From assembly GCF_003688995.1 (NCBI RefSeq), contig NZ_PENI01000004.1, positions 400,269 through 464,268 on the forward strand: a stretch of 64,000 nt of DNA, read 5' to 3'. A program made the translations under genes and the position numbers. This DNA is from Streptomyces shenzhenensis. GTDB taxonomy: Bacteria > Actinomycetota > Actinomycetes > Streptomycetales > Streptomycetaceae. Numbering within the stretch: position 1 is the stretch's first letter; each line of letters starts with the position of its first letter. The notes beneath the pieces were generated by a model, which made no database searches, had not been told where the DNA came from, and was given only the letters and a program-made list of their open reading frames with translations. Of this stretch, positions 45,380-52,939 are shown piece by piece.

Positions 45380-45480
45380 GCACGTGGCCGTCGTTGCGCT
45401 GCTTTGGCGGCGGGGAGGTGACGACCGCGGCCCCGGCCCGGCCCAGTCAGGGAAGGCGGCCACTTGGCCGTACGCCCGGA

Positions 45481-45567
45481 CCGTCCTGGCGGGCCTCGTG
45501 GACCCGTGACGACCGGGTGGCGTCGGAGTGGTTGACCGGGGTGGCGTACGACGTGCTCAAGGGGTGA
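45481..45567 (+). pseudogene. Decayed echo of the SDR C-terminus
   Basis: Repeats 45275-45379, the SDR end (PSWRAPWTRDDRV ... SEWLTGVAYDALKG stop), as PSWRASWTRDDRVASEWLTG + VAYDVLKG with an in-frame 18-bp loss. It keeps the stop and frame but has no start of its own. The region 45380-45480 between the copies holds no recognised gene. Confidence 0.78.
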
Positions 45568-45574
45568 GTGGGCA

Positions 45575-45925
45575 TCACGCGGTGCGTGCCTCGTAGGTCT
45601 GCACGCGGACCGTCGTGTCGTCCAGGCACTGGCCGGACGTCAGGTCGAAGCGTTGTTTCAGCAGCGGGGAGGCGACGTAGGGGCGTCCCCGGTGGGTGCC
45701 GGTCAGGCCGCGGGAGAGGACGGCCGCGCCGCAGAACGGGTCCCGGTTGTCGATGCCGTACAGCCGCCCGGCCCGGTCGCGGAAGACGGCCACCTGGCGG
45801 CCGTCGGGCAGCAGTGCCGCCACCCCGCGGCCCGGGACGAGCAGGCTGAGTTCGCAGACCGTGAACCAGCCCTCCGCCAGCCGCAGTTGGACCTTCAGGT
45901 CGGTCGTCTCAGGTGCCAGGGTCAT
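45575..45925 (-). CDS. nirD: Nitrite reductase small subunit
   Basis: Rieske-like small subunit of assimilatory NADH-nitrite reductase, 116 residues. VCELSLLVPGRGVAALLPDGRQVAVFR and LYGIDNRDPFCGAAVLSRGL, followed by VASPLLKQRFDL, are the NirD pattern, which keeps the Rieske fold but not the full CxH...CxxH cluster ligands. ATG 45925 overlaps the nirB stop by four bases. It is the last gene of the nir operon. Confidence 0.93.
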   Translation of the reverse strand: MTLAPETTDLKVQLRLAEGWFTVCELSLLVPGRGVAALLPDGRQVAVFRDRAGRLYGIDNRDPFCGAAVLSRGLTGTHRGRPYVASPLLKQRFDLTSGQCLDDTTVRVQTYEARTA

Positions 45926-48549
45926 CGCTGGGCGCTTCCTTCCAGGGCCGGTGCGGGCCGCAGGCCGATGGACAGCAGTGGCAGATCGGGCTTGATCTGG
46001 TCGCGTTCGGGGACGAAGCCGACGACCGGGTCGGGGGTGTCCGGGGCGTTCACGAAGGACACGAACCGGGCCAGCTTCTCCGGGTTGTTGATCGTCTCCG
46101 CCCATTCGTCGCGGTAGTGCGCCACATGGGCCGCCATCAGGGACTCCAGCTCCGCGCAGATGCGGAGCGAGTCGTGCACCACCACGTCCCGTACATGGTC
46201 CAGGCCGCCGGGGATCCGCTCCAGCCACACGCTGGTGCGCTCCAGACGGTCGGCGGTGCGGATGTAGAACATCAGGAACCGGTCGATCAGCCGGATCAGT
46301 TCGGCGTCGCTCAGATCCTGCGCGAGCAGATCCGCGTGGCGCGGGGTCGCACCGCCGTTGCCGCCGACGTAGAGGTTCCAGCCATGGGCGGTGGCGATGA
46401 CGCCGAAGTCCTTCGACTGGGCCTCGGCGCACTCCCGGGCGCACCCGGAGACCGCCGACTTGAGCTTGTGCGGCGAGCGCAGCCCCCGGTAGCGCAGCTC
46501 CAGGTCGATCGCCATGCGTACGGAGTCCTGGACGCCGTAGCGGCACCAGGTCCGGCCCACGCAGGACTTCACGGTGCGCAGCGCCTTGCCGTAGGCGTGC
46601 CCGGACTCGAAGCCGGCGTCCACCAACCGGGTCCAGATCAGCGGCAGTTGCTCGACACGCGCGCCGAACATGTCGATCCGCTGACCGCCGGTGATCTTTG
46701 TGTAGAGGCCGAAGTCGCGGGCGATCTCACCGATCACGATCAGCTTCTCCGGGGTGATCTCACCGCCGGGGATGCGCGGTACGACCGAGTACGAGCCGTT
46801 CTTCTGGAGGTTGGCGAGGAAGTGGTCGTTGGTGTCCTGGAGCGCCGCCTGCTTGCCGTCCAGGACATAGCCGTCCGCGCCGATCGTGGGCGCGAGGGAG
46901 GCGATGATCGAGGCGACCGCCGGCTTGCAGGTCTCGCAGCCGTCCCCGTCCCGGGCCTCCTCGCGGCCGTAGCGGTCGAGCAGTTCCCGGTACGAGGTGA
47001 GGCGCAGGGCGAGGACGATCTCGTAGAGCTCCTCGCGGGTCCGGGCGAAGCAGCCGCACAGGCCCTTGTCGACCTCGACGCCGCTCGCCTCCAACTCGGC
47101 GGTGACCAGCTGGCCGAGCACCTTGACGCAGCTGCCGCAGCCCGTACCGGCCCGGGTGCACTTCTTCACCTCGGGCACGCTGGTGCAGGAGTGCTCCGTC
47201 ACCGCGCCGCGGATCGTGCCCTTGGTGACGTTGTGGCAGGAGCAGATGACCGCCGCGTCGGGCAGCGCGGCCGGGCCGAGCGCGGCCGGGGCCCCCGCGT
47301 CGGCCGGGAGGACCAGCCGCTCCGGCGGGACGGGCGGCACCGTGCCGGTCAGCGCCCGCAGCGTGCCGTACGCCTCCGCGTCGCCGACCAGGATGCCGCC
47401 GAGCAGCGTGCCGTCGCGGCCGACGACCAGCTTCTTGTACAGCCCGGCCCGGGAGTCGGAGTAGACGACGTCAAGGCAGTCCGCGGCCGTGCCGTGCGCG
47501 TCGCCGAAGGACGCCACGTCCACCCCGAGCAGCTTCAGCTTGGTCGACAGGTCGGCGCCGGTGAACGCGCGCTGCCCGGACCCGTCCGCGGCGATGGCGG
47601 CGGCGGCCGTCTCCGCCTGTTCGTAGCCGGGCGCGACCAGCCCGTACACCCTGCCGTCGACGGCCTGCGCGCACTCGCCGATCGCGAACACCCGCGGGTC
47701 GGTGACGGTTCGGCACTGTTCGTCGACGGTGATGCCGCCGCGCTCGCCGACCGCGAGGCCCGTGTCGCGGGCGAGTTGGTCGCGGGGGCGGACACCGGCG
47801 CTGAACACCACCATGTCCGTGGCGAGTTCGGAGCCGTCGGACAGCTTCATACCGGTGACGGCGCCGTCCGCGCCGACGACGATCTCCTGCGTGCCCACGC
47901 CGGTGTGCACGGCCAGGCCCATCTCTTCGATGCTGCGCAGCAGTGCCGCGCCGCCGCCCTCGTCGACCTGCACCGGCATCAGCCGCGGCGCGAACTCCAC
48001 GATGTGGCTGGCCAGTCCCAGGCCCTTGAGCGCGCCCGCGGCCTCCAGTCCGAGCAGCCCGCCGCCGACCACCGCGCCCGTCGTCGCCCGGGACCTCGCG
48101 TACGCCTCGATCGCGAGCAGGTCCTCGATCGTGCGGTAGACGAAGCAGCCCTCGGCGTCCCGGCCGGGGACGGGCGGGACGAAGGGGGAGGAGCCGGTGG
48201 CCAGGACGAGGACGTCGTAGCCGACGGTCAGGCCGGAGCGGGCCGTGACCCTGCGGGCCGCGCGGTCGACCGTCTCCGCCGGGTCGCCCACGTGCAGTTC
48301 GATGCCGTGGCCCGTGATGAACTCGGTGTCGGTCAGGGAGAGTTCCTCGGGTGTCCGGCCCGAGAAGTACGAGGTGAGCCGGACCCGGTCGTAGGCCGGA
48401 CGCGGCTCTTCGCACAGCACGACCACGCGGTGGGTGGCGGTCAGGCCGCGCTCGGCGAGCGCTTCGAGAAAGCGCTGGCCGACCATGCCGTGGCCGACGA
48501 GCACGATCGTGGGGCGGGGGCGGTCCCCAACGGGTGCGGTCGTGGACAT
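45922..48549 (-). CDS. nirB: Nitrite reductase large subunit
   Basis: Six-electron reduction of nitrite to ammonium with NAD(P)H. The 875-residue chain has an FAD/NAD module (VLVGHGMVGQRFLEAL, VVGGGLLGLEAAGAL), two BFD-like [2Fe-2S] modules (CSCHNVTKGTIRGAV with CGSC, and CGCFARTREELYE with CETCKPAV), then a ferredoxin-like repeat and siroheme/[4Fe-4S] half with KSCVGRTWCRYG and SAVSGCARECAEA. ATG 48549 overlaps the upstream flavoprotein stop by one base (TGATG). The frame stays open upstream through that gene, but the true start is set by the overlap and the family N-terminus. Confidence 0.96.
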   Translation of the reverse strand: MSTTAPVGDRPRPTIVLVGHGMVGQRFLEALAERGLTATHRVVVLCEEPRPAYDRVRLTSYFSGRTPEELSLTDTEFITGHGIELHVGDPAETVDRAARRVTARSGLTVGYDVLVLATGSSPFVPPVPGRDAEGCFVYRTIEDLLAIEAYARSRATTGAVVGGGLLGLEAAGALKGLGLASHIVEFAPRLMPVQVDEGGGAALLRSIEEMGLAVHTGVGTQEIVVGADGAVTGMKLSDGSELATDMVVFSAGVRPRDQLARDTGLAVGERGGITVDEQCRTVTDPRVFAIGECAQAVDGRVYGLVAPGYEQAETAAAAIAADGSGQRAFTGADLSTKLKLLGVDVASFGDAHGTAADCLDVVYSDSRAGLYKKLVVGRDGTLLGGILVGDAEAYGTLRALTGTVPPVPPERLVLPADAGAPAALGPAALPDAAVICSCHNVTKGTIRGAVTEHSCTSVPEVKKCTRAGTGCGSCVKVLGQLVTAELEASGVEVDKGLCGCFARTREELYEIVLALRLTSYRELLDRYGREEARDGDGCETCKPAVASIIASLAPTIGADGYVLDGKQAALQDTNDHFLANLQKNGSYSVVPRIPGGEITPEKLIVIGEIARDFGLYTKITGGQRIDMFGARVEQLPLIWTRLVDAGFESGHAYGKALRTVKSCVGRTWCRYGVQDSVRMAIDLELRYRGLRSPHKLKSAVSGCARECAEAQSKDFGVIATAHGWNLYVGGNGGATPRHADLLAQDLSDAELIRLIDRFLMFYIRTADRLERTSVWLERIPGGLDHVRDVVVHDSLRICAELESLMAAHVAHYRDEWAETINNPEKLARFVSFVNAPDTPDPVVGFVPERDQIKPDLPLLSIGLRPAPALEGSAQR

Positions 48550-49766
48550 CAGGAGCCTCCGTCGTCGGTGAGCAGATGGAGCAGCGGGCCGTCGTCCGGG
48601 AGCGGCTCGGCTCCCTCCCAGGCGCGGGCGAGCGCGCCGACGGTGCCGAGTTCGCCGACCAGGACCCCGCCGACCAGGCGGTCGTCGCGGACGACGACCT
48701 TGCGGTAGGTGCCGCGGGTGGCGTCGGCGAGCTGTACGACGTCGTCGCCGGGGAGCGGCTCGGCCTCGCCGAACGCGGCGAGGTCGAAGGGGGAGTGGCG
48801 GCCGGTCAGGGTGAGCCGGGTCAGCGAACGGGTGCCGGTGTACCGGGAGTCGGTCCTTCCGGAGAGCAACTCGGCCAGTACGTCGGCCTGTTCGAGGGCC
48901 GGGGTGGCGAGGCCGTACACCGTGCCGGCGTGTTGCACGCAGTCGCCGACGGCCCGGATGTGCGGGTCGGACGTGCGCAGTTCGTCGTCGACGAGGACGC
49001 CCTTGCGGACGGCGAGTCCCGCGTCCTCGGCGAGCCCCACGCGCGGGCGGACCCCGCAGGCGAGGACCACGAGATCGGTGTCCAGGGCGTATCCGTCGGC
49101 GAGCTCGACCGAGCGGACCGCGCCGCCGGCCGAGCGTACGTCCCGTACCCGGCACTCGGTGTGCACCTCGACGCCCAGGTCCGTCAGATGGCGCCGCACG
49201 AGCTGTGCGGCGTTCGGGTCGAGCTGGCGCTCCATGAGGCGTTCGGCCTGCTGGGCGAGGACCACCTGGGCGCCGCGCACGGCGAGCGCGCGGGCCGCCG
49301 ACACACCGAGCAGCCCGCCGCCGACGACGACCGCCCGTACGCCCGGCCGTACCGCCTTGGCCAGGCCCAGACAGTCGTCCATGGTGCGGAACGCGTGCAC
49401 GCCCTCGGGAAGCTCGTGCCCGTCCGTCCCGAACAGGCCGCGCAGCGGCGGCAGGACGGGGTTGGCGCCGGTGGCCAGGACGAGGGTGTCGTAGGCGATC
49501 TCCGAGCCGTCCGCGCAGCGCACCTGCCGGGCGGCGCGGTCGATGCCGGTGACCCGGGCGCGCACGAGATGCGCGGGGGCCGGCAGGGCGATCACCTCGG
49601 GGGCGTAGCGGCCGGCCAGCACCTCGGCGAGCAGGACCCGGTTGTACGGGTGGTGCTCCTCCTCGCCGACGAGCAGCGCGGACCCGCCCAGCTCGGCGAG
49701 CCGACGGGCGAGCCGTTCGCCCGCGAGGCCGGCGCCGATCACCACCACACGCGTGTCCGAGGTCAT
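48549..49766 (-). CDS. FAD-dependent oxidoreductase of nitrate/nitrite assimilation
   Basis: A 405-residue flavoprotein related to the N-terminal third of NirB: VVVIGAGLAGERLARRL (FAD), YNRVLLAEVLAGR, VVVGGGLLGVSAARAL (NAD) and a C-terminal domain with RLTLTGRHSPFDLAAFGE. It has no iron-sulfur or siroheme part. Encoded directly before nirB with one-base overlap. Since the molybdenum enzyme nasA in this window has no flavin domain, this protein may pass NAD(P)H electrons to nitrate reductase (a NasB/NasC-like role). That role is inference. No Shine-Dalgarno precedes ATG 49766; the message may be leaderless. Confidence 0.88.
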   Translation of the reverse strand: MTSDTRVVVIGAGLAGERLARRLAELGGSALLVGEEEHHPYNRVLLAEVLAGRYAPEVIALPAPAHLVRARVTGIDRAARQVRCADGSEIAYDTLVLATGANPVLPPLRGLFGTDGHELPEGVHAFRTMDDCLGLAKAVRPGVRAVVVGGGLLGVSAARALAVRGAQVVLAQQAERLMERQLDPNAAQLVRRHLTDLGVEVHTECRVRDVRSAGGAVRSVELADGYALDTDLVVLACGVRPRVGLAEDAGLAVRKGVLVDDELRTSDPHIRAVGDCVQHAGTVYGLATPALEQADVLAELLSGRTDSRYTGTRSLTRLTLTGRHSPFDLAAFGEAEPLPGDDVVQLADATRGTYRKVVVRDDRLVGGVLVGELGTVGALARAWEGAEPLPDDGPLLHLLTDDGGS

Positions 49767-49816
49767 GCAACGCAGCGTGCGGCGCCGACGTTACCCGGCG
49801 GCATCACAACGGTTTC
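49767..49816 (-). promoter_or_regulatory. nir promoter with GlnR-like site
   Basis: On the minus strand GAAAC-n6-GATGC-n6-GTAAC (49790-49816) fits three consecutive half-sites of the GlnR pattern (GTNAC/GAAAC spaced by 6), the middle one poor. CACGCTG (49773-49779) lies 6 nt before the ATG and may be the -10 region of a leaderless message. The same GTAAC-n10-CACGCTG-n6-ATG layout occurs before nasA. Confidence 0.6.
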
Positions 49817-50363
49817 CCAAGAGCAACGCTGCCCTCAGCGAACCCACACCGGCGATGTGAGGGGCGGACCGGGGGAGCGGGGATGGGGTCGGCGGCGGGC
49901 CGGCCGTGCGTGGCGGGTGGCCGTTGCGGGAGGTGGTTGGGGGTCGGTGGTGCGAGGGGTGTGGGTGGCGAGGGCGTGGGTCCGGCGGGCATGCCGGCCC
50001 GGCCAAGGGTGCGGGGCCTGCGGGTCTGCGTGCGGATCAACCCCTACATCGCCCAGCGCTCCCCGCTGTTCGCGGAGGGCAGGGCCCTCGGCCACCTGCT
50101 GAAGCGGCCGGACGGCGGCGTACGGCAGTGGGACCTGTGGGTGGCCGAGGCGGGTGTGGCTGCCGCGGGCGGCGGCATGGGCCGGGGAGCGGGGTGTGGC
50201 CGGCGGCGGGCCGGGCGGTGCGTGGGCGTGGGTGGTGTCCGGTGGGCGGGCTGGTGGCGTGCGGGGGCGGAAGACGGTCGGGGCGGGGCGGCGCGGGAGT
50301 GCAACCTCAGAAGTTGCTCAGGTGCGTGGACCGTGCGCCTGCCGGCTCCCTAGGGTCGCGATC
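49817..50363. other. G-rich spacer with an orphan coding-like island
   Basis: About 550 bp. The plus strand is extremely G-rich at 49870-50015 and 50165-50300 (runs such as GGGGTCGGCGGCGGGCC), and these two flanks are imperfect copies. Between them, 50020-50160 reads in one frame as VRINPYIAQRSPLFAEGRAL, then GHLLKRPDGGVRQWDLWVAE with typical codon usage, but has no start signal or complete domain. Possibly a gene remnant. No firm CDS is called. Confidence 0.5.
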
Positions 50364-51146
50364 ATGCCCGACATGTCGTTGACCGTCCTCGTCCTGTTCT
50401 GTCTGGCCGCTCTCGCGGCCGGCTGGATCGATGCGGTGGTGGGCGGTGGCGGGCTGCTGCTCCTCCCGGTGCTCCTGCTCGGGCTGCCCGTCGGCACCCC
50501 GGCGGCGACCGCGCTCGGCACCAACAAGGCGGTCGCCATCGTCGGCACCACGGGCGCGGCCGTGACCTACGCCCGCCGGGCACCCGTCGACGTGCGCACC
50601 GCCGTGCGCATCGGTCTCGCCGCGCTCGCGGGCTCCTCGGCCGGCGCGTTCTTCGCCGCCGGCTTGAGCACCGATGTGCTCAAGCCGGTGATCATGGTGG
50701 TGCTGCTCGCCGTCGCGGCCTTCGTGATCCTGCGCCCCGCCTTCGGCACCGCCCCGGCGCCCGGCCCCGCCTCCCGCCGCCGGATCCTCGCGGCCATCGG
50801 CCTCGCCGGCCTCGGTATCGGCTTCTACGACGGCCTGGTCGGACCCGGCACCGGCACCTTCCTCGTCCTCGCCCTCACCGCCGTACTCCACCTCGACCTG
50901 GTCACCGCCTCGGCCACCGCCAAGATCGTCAACTGCTGCACCAACGCGGGCGCGCTCGTCACCTTCGCCTGGCAGGGGGCGGTCCTGTGGCAGCTCGCCG
51001 CGCTGCTCGCCGTGTTCAATCTGGCGGGCGGGACGCTGGGTGCGCGTACGGCGCTGAAGCGGGGGAGCGGCTTCGTCCGGGTGGTGCTGCTGACGGTGGT
51101 GTTCGCCCTGGTGGCGAACCTGGCGTACCAGCAGTGGCTGGCCTGA
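50364..51146 (+). CDS. TSUP-family membrane transporter (TauE/SafE-like)
   Basis: A 260-residue membrane protein with about eight spans. AGWIDAVVGGGGLLLLPVLLL and GIGFYDGLVGPGTGTFLVLAL are the paired inverted-repeat signature of TSUP permeases, and GTNKAVAIVGTTGAA follows the first. Relatives export sulfite, sulfoacetate or other organosulfur acids, or take up nitrate-related anions. It lies between the nir operon and the sortase without obvious link to either. The ribosome site (AGGG) is weak. Confidence 0.9.
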   Translation: MPDMSLTVLVLFCLAALAAGWIDAVVGGGGLLLLPVLLLGLPVGTPAATALGTNKAVAIVGTTGAAVTYARRAPVDVRTAVRIGLAALAGSSAGAFFAAGLSTDVLKPVIMVVLLAVAAFVILRPAFGTAPAPGPASRRRILAAIGLAGLGIGFYDGLVGPGTGTFLVLALTAVLHLDLVTASATAKIVNCCTNAGALVTFAWQGAVLWQLAALLAVFNLAGGTLGARTALKRGSGFVRVVLLTVVFALVANLAYQQWLA

Positions 51147-51158
51147 GCCGTCGGCCGG

Positions 51159-51776
51159 TCAGCGGCCGGCGGTCAGGTGGGCGAAGACGACCACGTTGCC
51201 CTGGTAGCCCGTCGACTGCGAGTAGCCCCCGCCGCAGGTGATGACGCGCAGCTCCGGGCGCTCGGCGGCGCCGTACACCTTCTCGTCGGGGAAGTCGCTC
51301 GCCCGGTAGACCTCGACCGCGTCCACGGTGAACACCGCCACGCTGCCGTCCCGCCGGTCCAGTTCCACGGTGGCGCCCCGCTTCACCGCGCCGAGGCGGT
51401 AGAAGACGGCGGGGCCCTCGGCGGTGTCCACGTGCCCGGCGACGATCGCGGTGCCCGTCTCGCCGGGGGCGGTGCCGGCCTCGTACCAGCCGGCCAGGTT
51501 CCTGTTCCGGGCCGGCGGCGCGTCGAGACTGCCGGACGGCGTCAGGCCGAGGCCCGTCATCGGGGCGTCGACCCGGACCGAGGGTATGCGGATCCGGGTG
51601 GGCGGGGACGGCGGCAGCGCGGGCGACGCGAGCCGCTCCTCGGCCGGATCCGGACGGCCCTCGGCGGCGGTGGGCTGCGGCGGCGCGGACAGGTGGGCGG
51701 TGCCCAGCAGCCATATGCCGGAGCCCAGGGCGACCACGGTGACCGCGGCTATCGCGGTGTCCCCGATCCTGCGCAT
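51159..51776 (-). CDS. Class F sortase
   Basis: A 205-residue cysteine transpeptidase with one N-terminal membrane span (TAIAAVTVVALGSGIWLLG) and a Pro-rich linker. The catalytic domain has AGWYEAGTAPGETGTAIVAGHVD (catalytic His in AGHVD) and LRVITCGGGYS (Cys), with Arg further on. The TCGGG pattern is typical of actinobacterial class F sortases. It lies 129 bp after the gene for a secreted protein with a C-terminal anchor-like tail, probably its partner. Ends 13 bp from the convergent TSUP stop, where a GGCCG/CGGCC hairpin may end both messages. Confidence 0.92.
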   Translation of the reverse strand: MRRIGDTAIAAVTVVALGSGIWLLGTAHLSAPPQPTAAEGRPDPAEERLASPALPPSPPTRIRIPSVRVDAPMTGLGLTPSGSLDAPPARNRNLAGWYEAGTAPGETGTAIVAGHVDTAEGPAVFYRLGAVKRGATVELDRRDGSVAVFTVDAVEVYRASDFPDEKVYGAAERPELRVITCGGGYSQSTGYQGNVVVFAHLTAGR

Positions 51777-51905
51777 AGGAACCTCCCGGACCTCCCGGAA
51801 CCCCGGGGACGGAACCCCGTACCCCCCTCCGGGCCGCGAGGGGCGTCGGACCCGGAGGGGGAGGGGACTTGCGGTACCGGCGGACGGACAGCGGAGGGGT
51901 GCCCG

Positions 51906-52472
51906 TCAGATGCCATCGCCTCTCGCACGGCGATGCAGGAGCCAGGTACCGCCCGCGGCGGCGACGGCGAGAGCCGCCACGCCTGCCGCGGTCTGTACGG
52001 GGTCGGAGCCGAGCGCGCCGCCGACCCCCGTCTTCACACTTCCGCGCGGTTGCGTCTGTCCGTGCGCCGCCGACAGCGTCACGACGAGATCGCCCGCCAC
52101 CTGCCGGTTGCCCTCGGCGCACTTGGCGACGATCTCGTACGTACCCGGCTGCGCGCTCGGCGGCACCCGGAACTGGCCGATCGCGTCGCCCTCGTGCGCG
52201 CTGGGCGCCAGCATGAAGGTGCCGGCGCCGACGGCGGTGGCGTCGCCCGCCGCGGTGCCGCCGCACGCCTTGGTGTTCACCGTGACCTGCCCGCCCGGAA
52301 TCACGGTGGACGGGTACACCTCAAGGGCGCCGGTTGCCGCCGTGCCGGTCGGCGCGTTGCGCGGGTGGGCCGCCGCGGCGGCGGCGCGCGCGCCGTGCGC
52401 GGGCGTGGTGGCGAGACCCGCTGCCGCGACGGCGAGCGCGGTACCGGTCAGCGTGCGGGCGGTGCGTCGCAT
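51906..52472 (-). CDS. Secreted protein with sortase-signal-like C-terminus
   Basis: A 188-residue exported protein. The signal peptide ends near TPAHGARA. The mature part is an Ig-like beta domain (LEVYPSTVIPGGQVTVNTKACGG, IGQFRVPPSAQPGTYEIVAKCAEG) with two Cys. The tail RGSVKTGVGGALGSDPVQ, a 17-residue hydrophobic span and HRRARGDGI form a sorting-signal layout, but there is no LPXTG; the motif would be KTGVGG or similar. GAGGGAG precedes ATG 52472. Placed just before the class F sortase on the same strand, it is the natural substrate candidate. Confidence 0.78.
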   Translation of the reverse strand: MRRTARTLTGTALAVAAAGLATTPAHGARAAAAAAHPRNAPTGTAATGALEVYPSTVIPGGQVTVNTKACGGTAAGDATAVGAGTFMLAPSAHEGDAIGQFRVPPSAQPGTYEIVAKCAEGNRQVAGDLVVTLSAAHGQTQPRGSVKTGVGGALGSDPVQTAAGVAALAVAAAGGTWLLHRRARGDGI

Positions 52473-52939
52473 CGTGCTCCCTCGCGTGCCAGGGGTCACG
52501 ACCCGCGACACCCCCTGTGCCGCCGACTCGGTCGTGCCCCTGCGTTATCGAGGTAAAGCCCACGCCGCCGACCCCGCTTCCTGACAGTCCGTCAGAACTG
52601 TGGTGATCGGGTGTCGTCCGGGCCGCGCGGGAGGCCGTACGGACCGGTGTTCCGGCAGGTCATGGAGGTGCACCGGGCCGTGCCTGAAGAGAACACGAAC
52701 GGCGGCCCGCCCAGCGGGTGTGAACGGGTGACGACCCCGCCCGGTGACGCGAACCCCCGGAGCGGGCAGAGGCGCAAGGGGGCGCCAGAGGTGGAGAATT
52801 GTTCCTGACCGGCGCGGCGGAGCCCGGCCGGCTCACCGACGCGGTGCTGTACGACGGCCCCGGCTGTCCGTACGCCGTCGCGAGTACGTACCGGGGGACC
52901 CGCCGGCGGGCACGGGACGCAGCCCGCCCCCGGCGGCGG
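52473..52939. other. Spacer between secreted-protein gene and nasA
   Basis: About 465 bp without a firm gene. TGACAGTCCGTCAGAAC near 52583 contains a TGAC/GTCA inverted pair. A plus-strand segment at 52799-52930 reads FLTGAAEPGRLTDAVLYDGP with good codon usage after GGTGGAG, but no ATG/GTG start or complete domain is seen; it may be a small unrecognised gene or a remnant. Confidence 0.45.

Noticed and set aside
45913..48708. A 931-codon frame antisense to nirB
   Set aside because: Shadow of nirB codon bias without domain content.
45922..49770. One giant 1282-codon frame covering nirB and the upstream flavoprotein
   Set aside because: The upstream part is out of frame with the flavoprotein and rich in Arg/Gly/Pro; overlap TGATG at 48549 and the NirB N-terminus set the real start.
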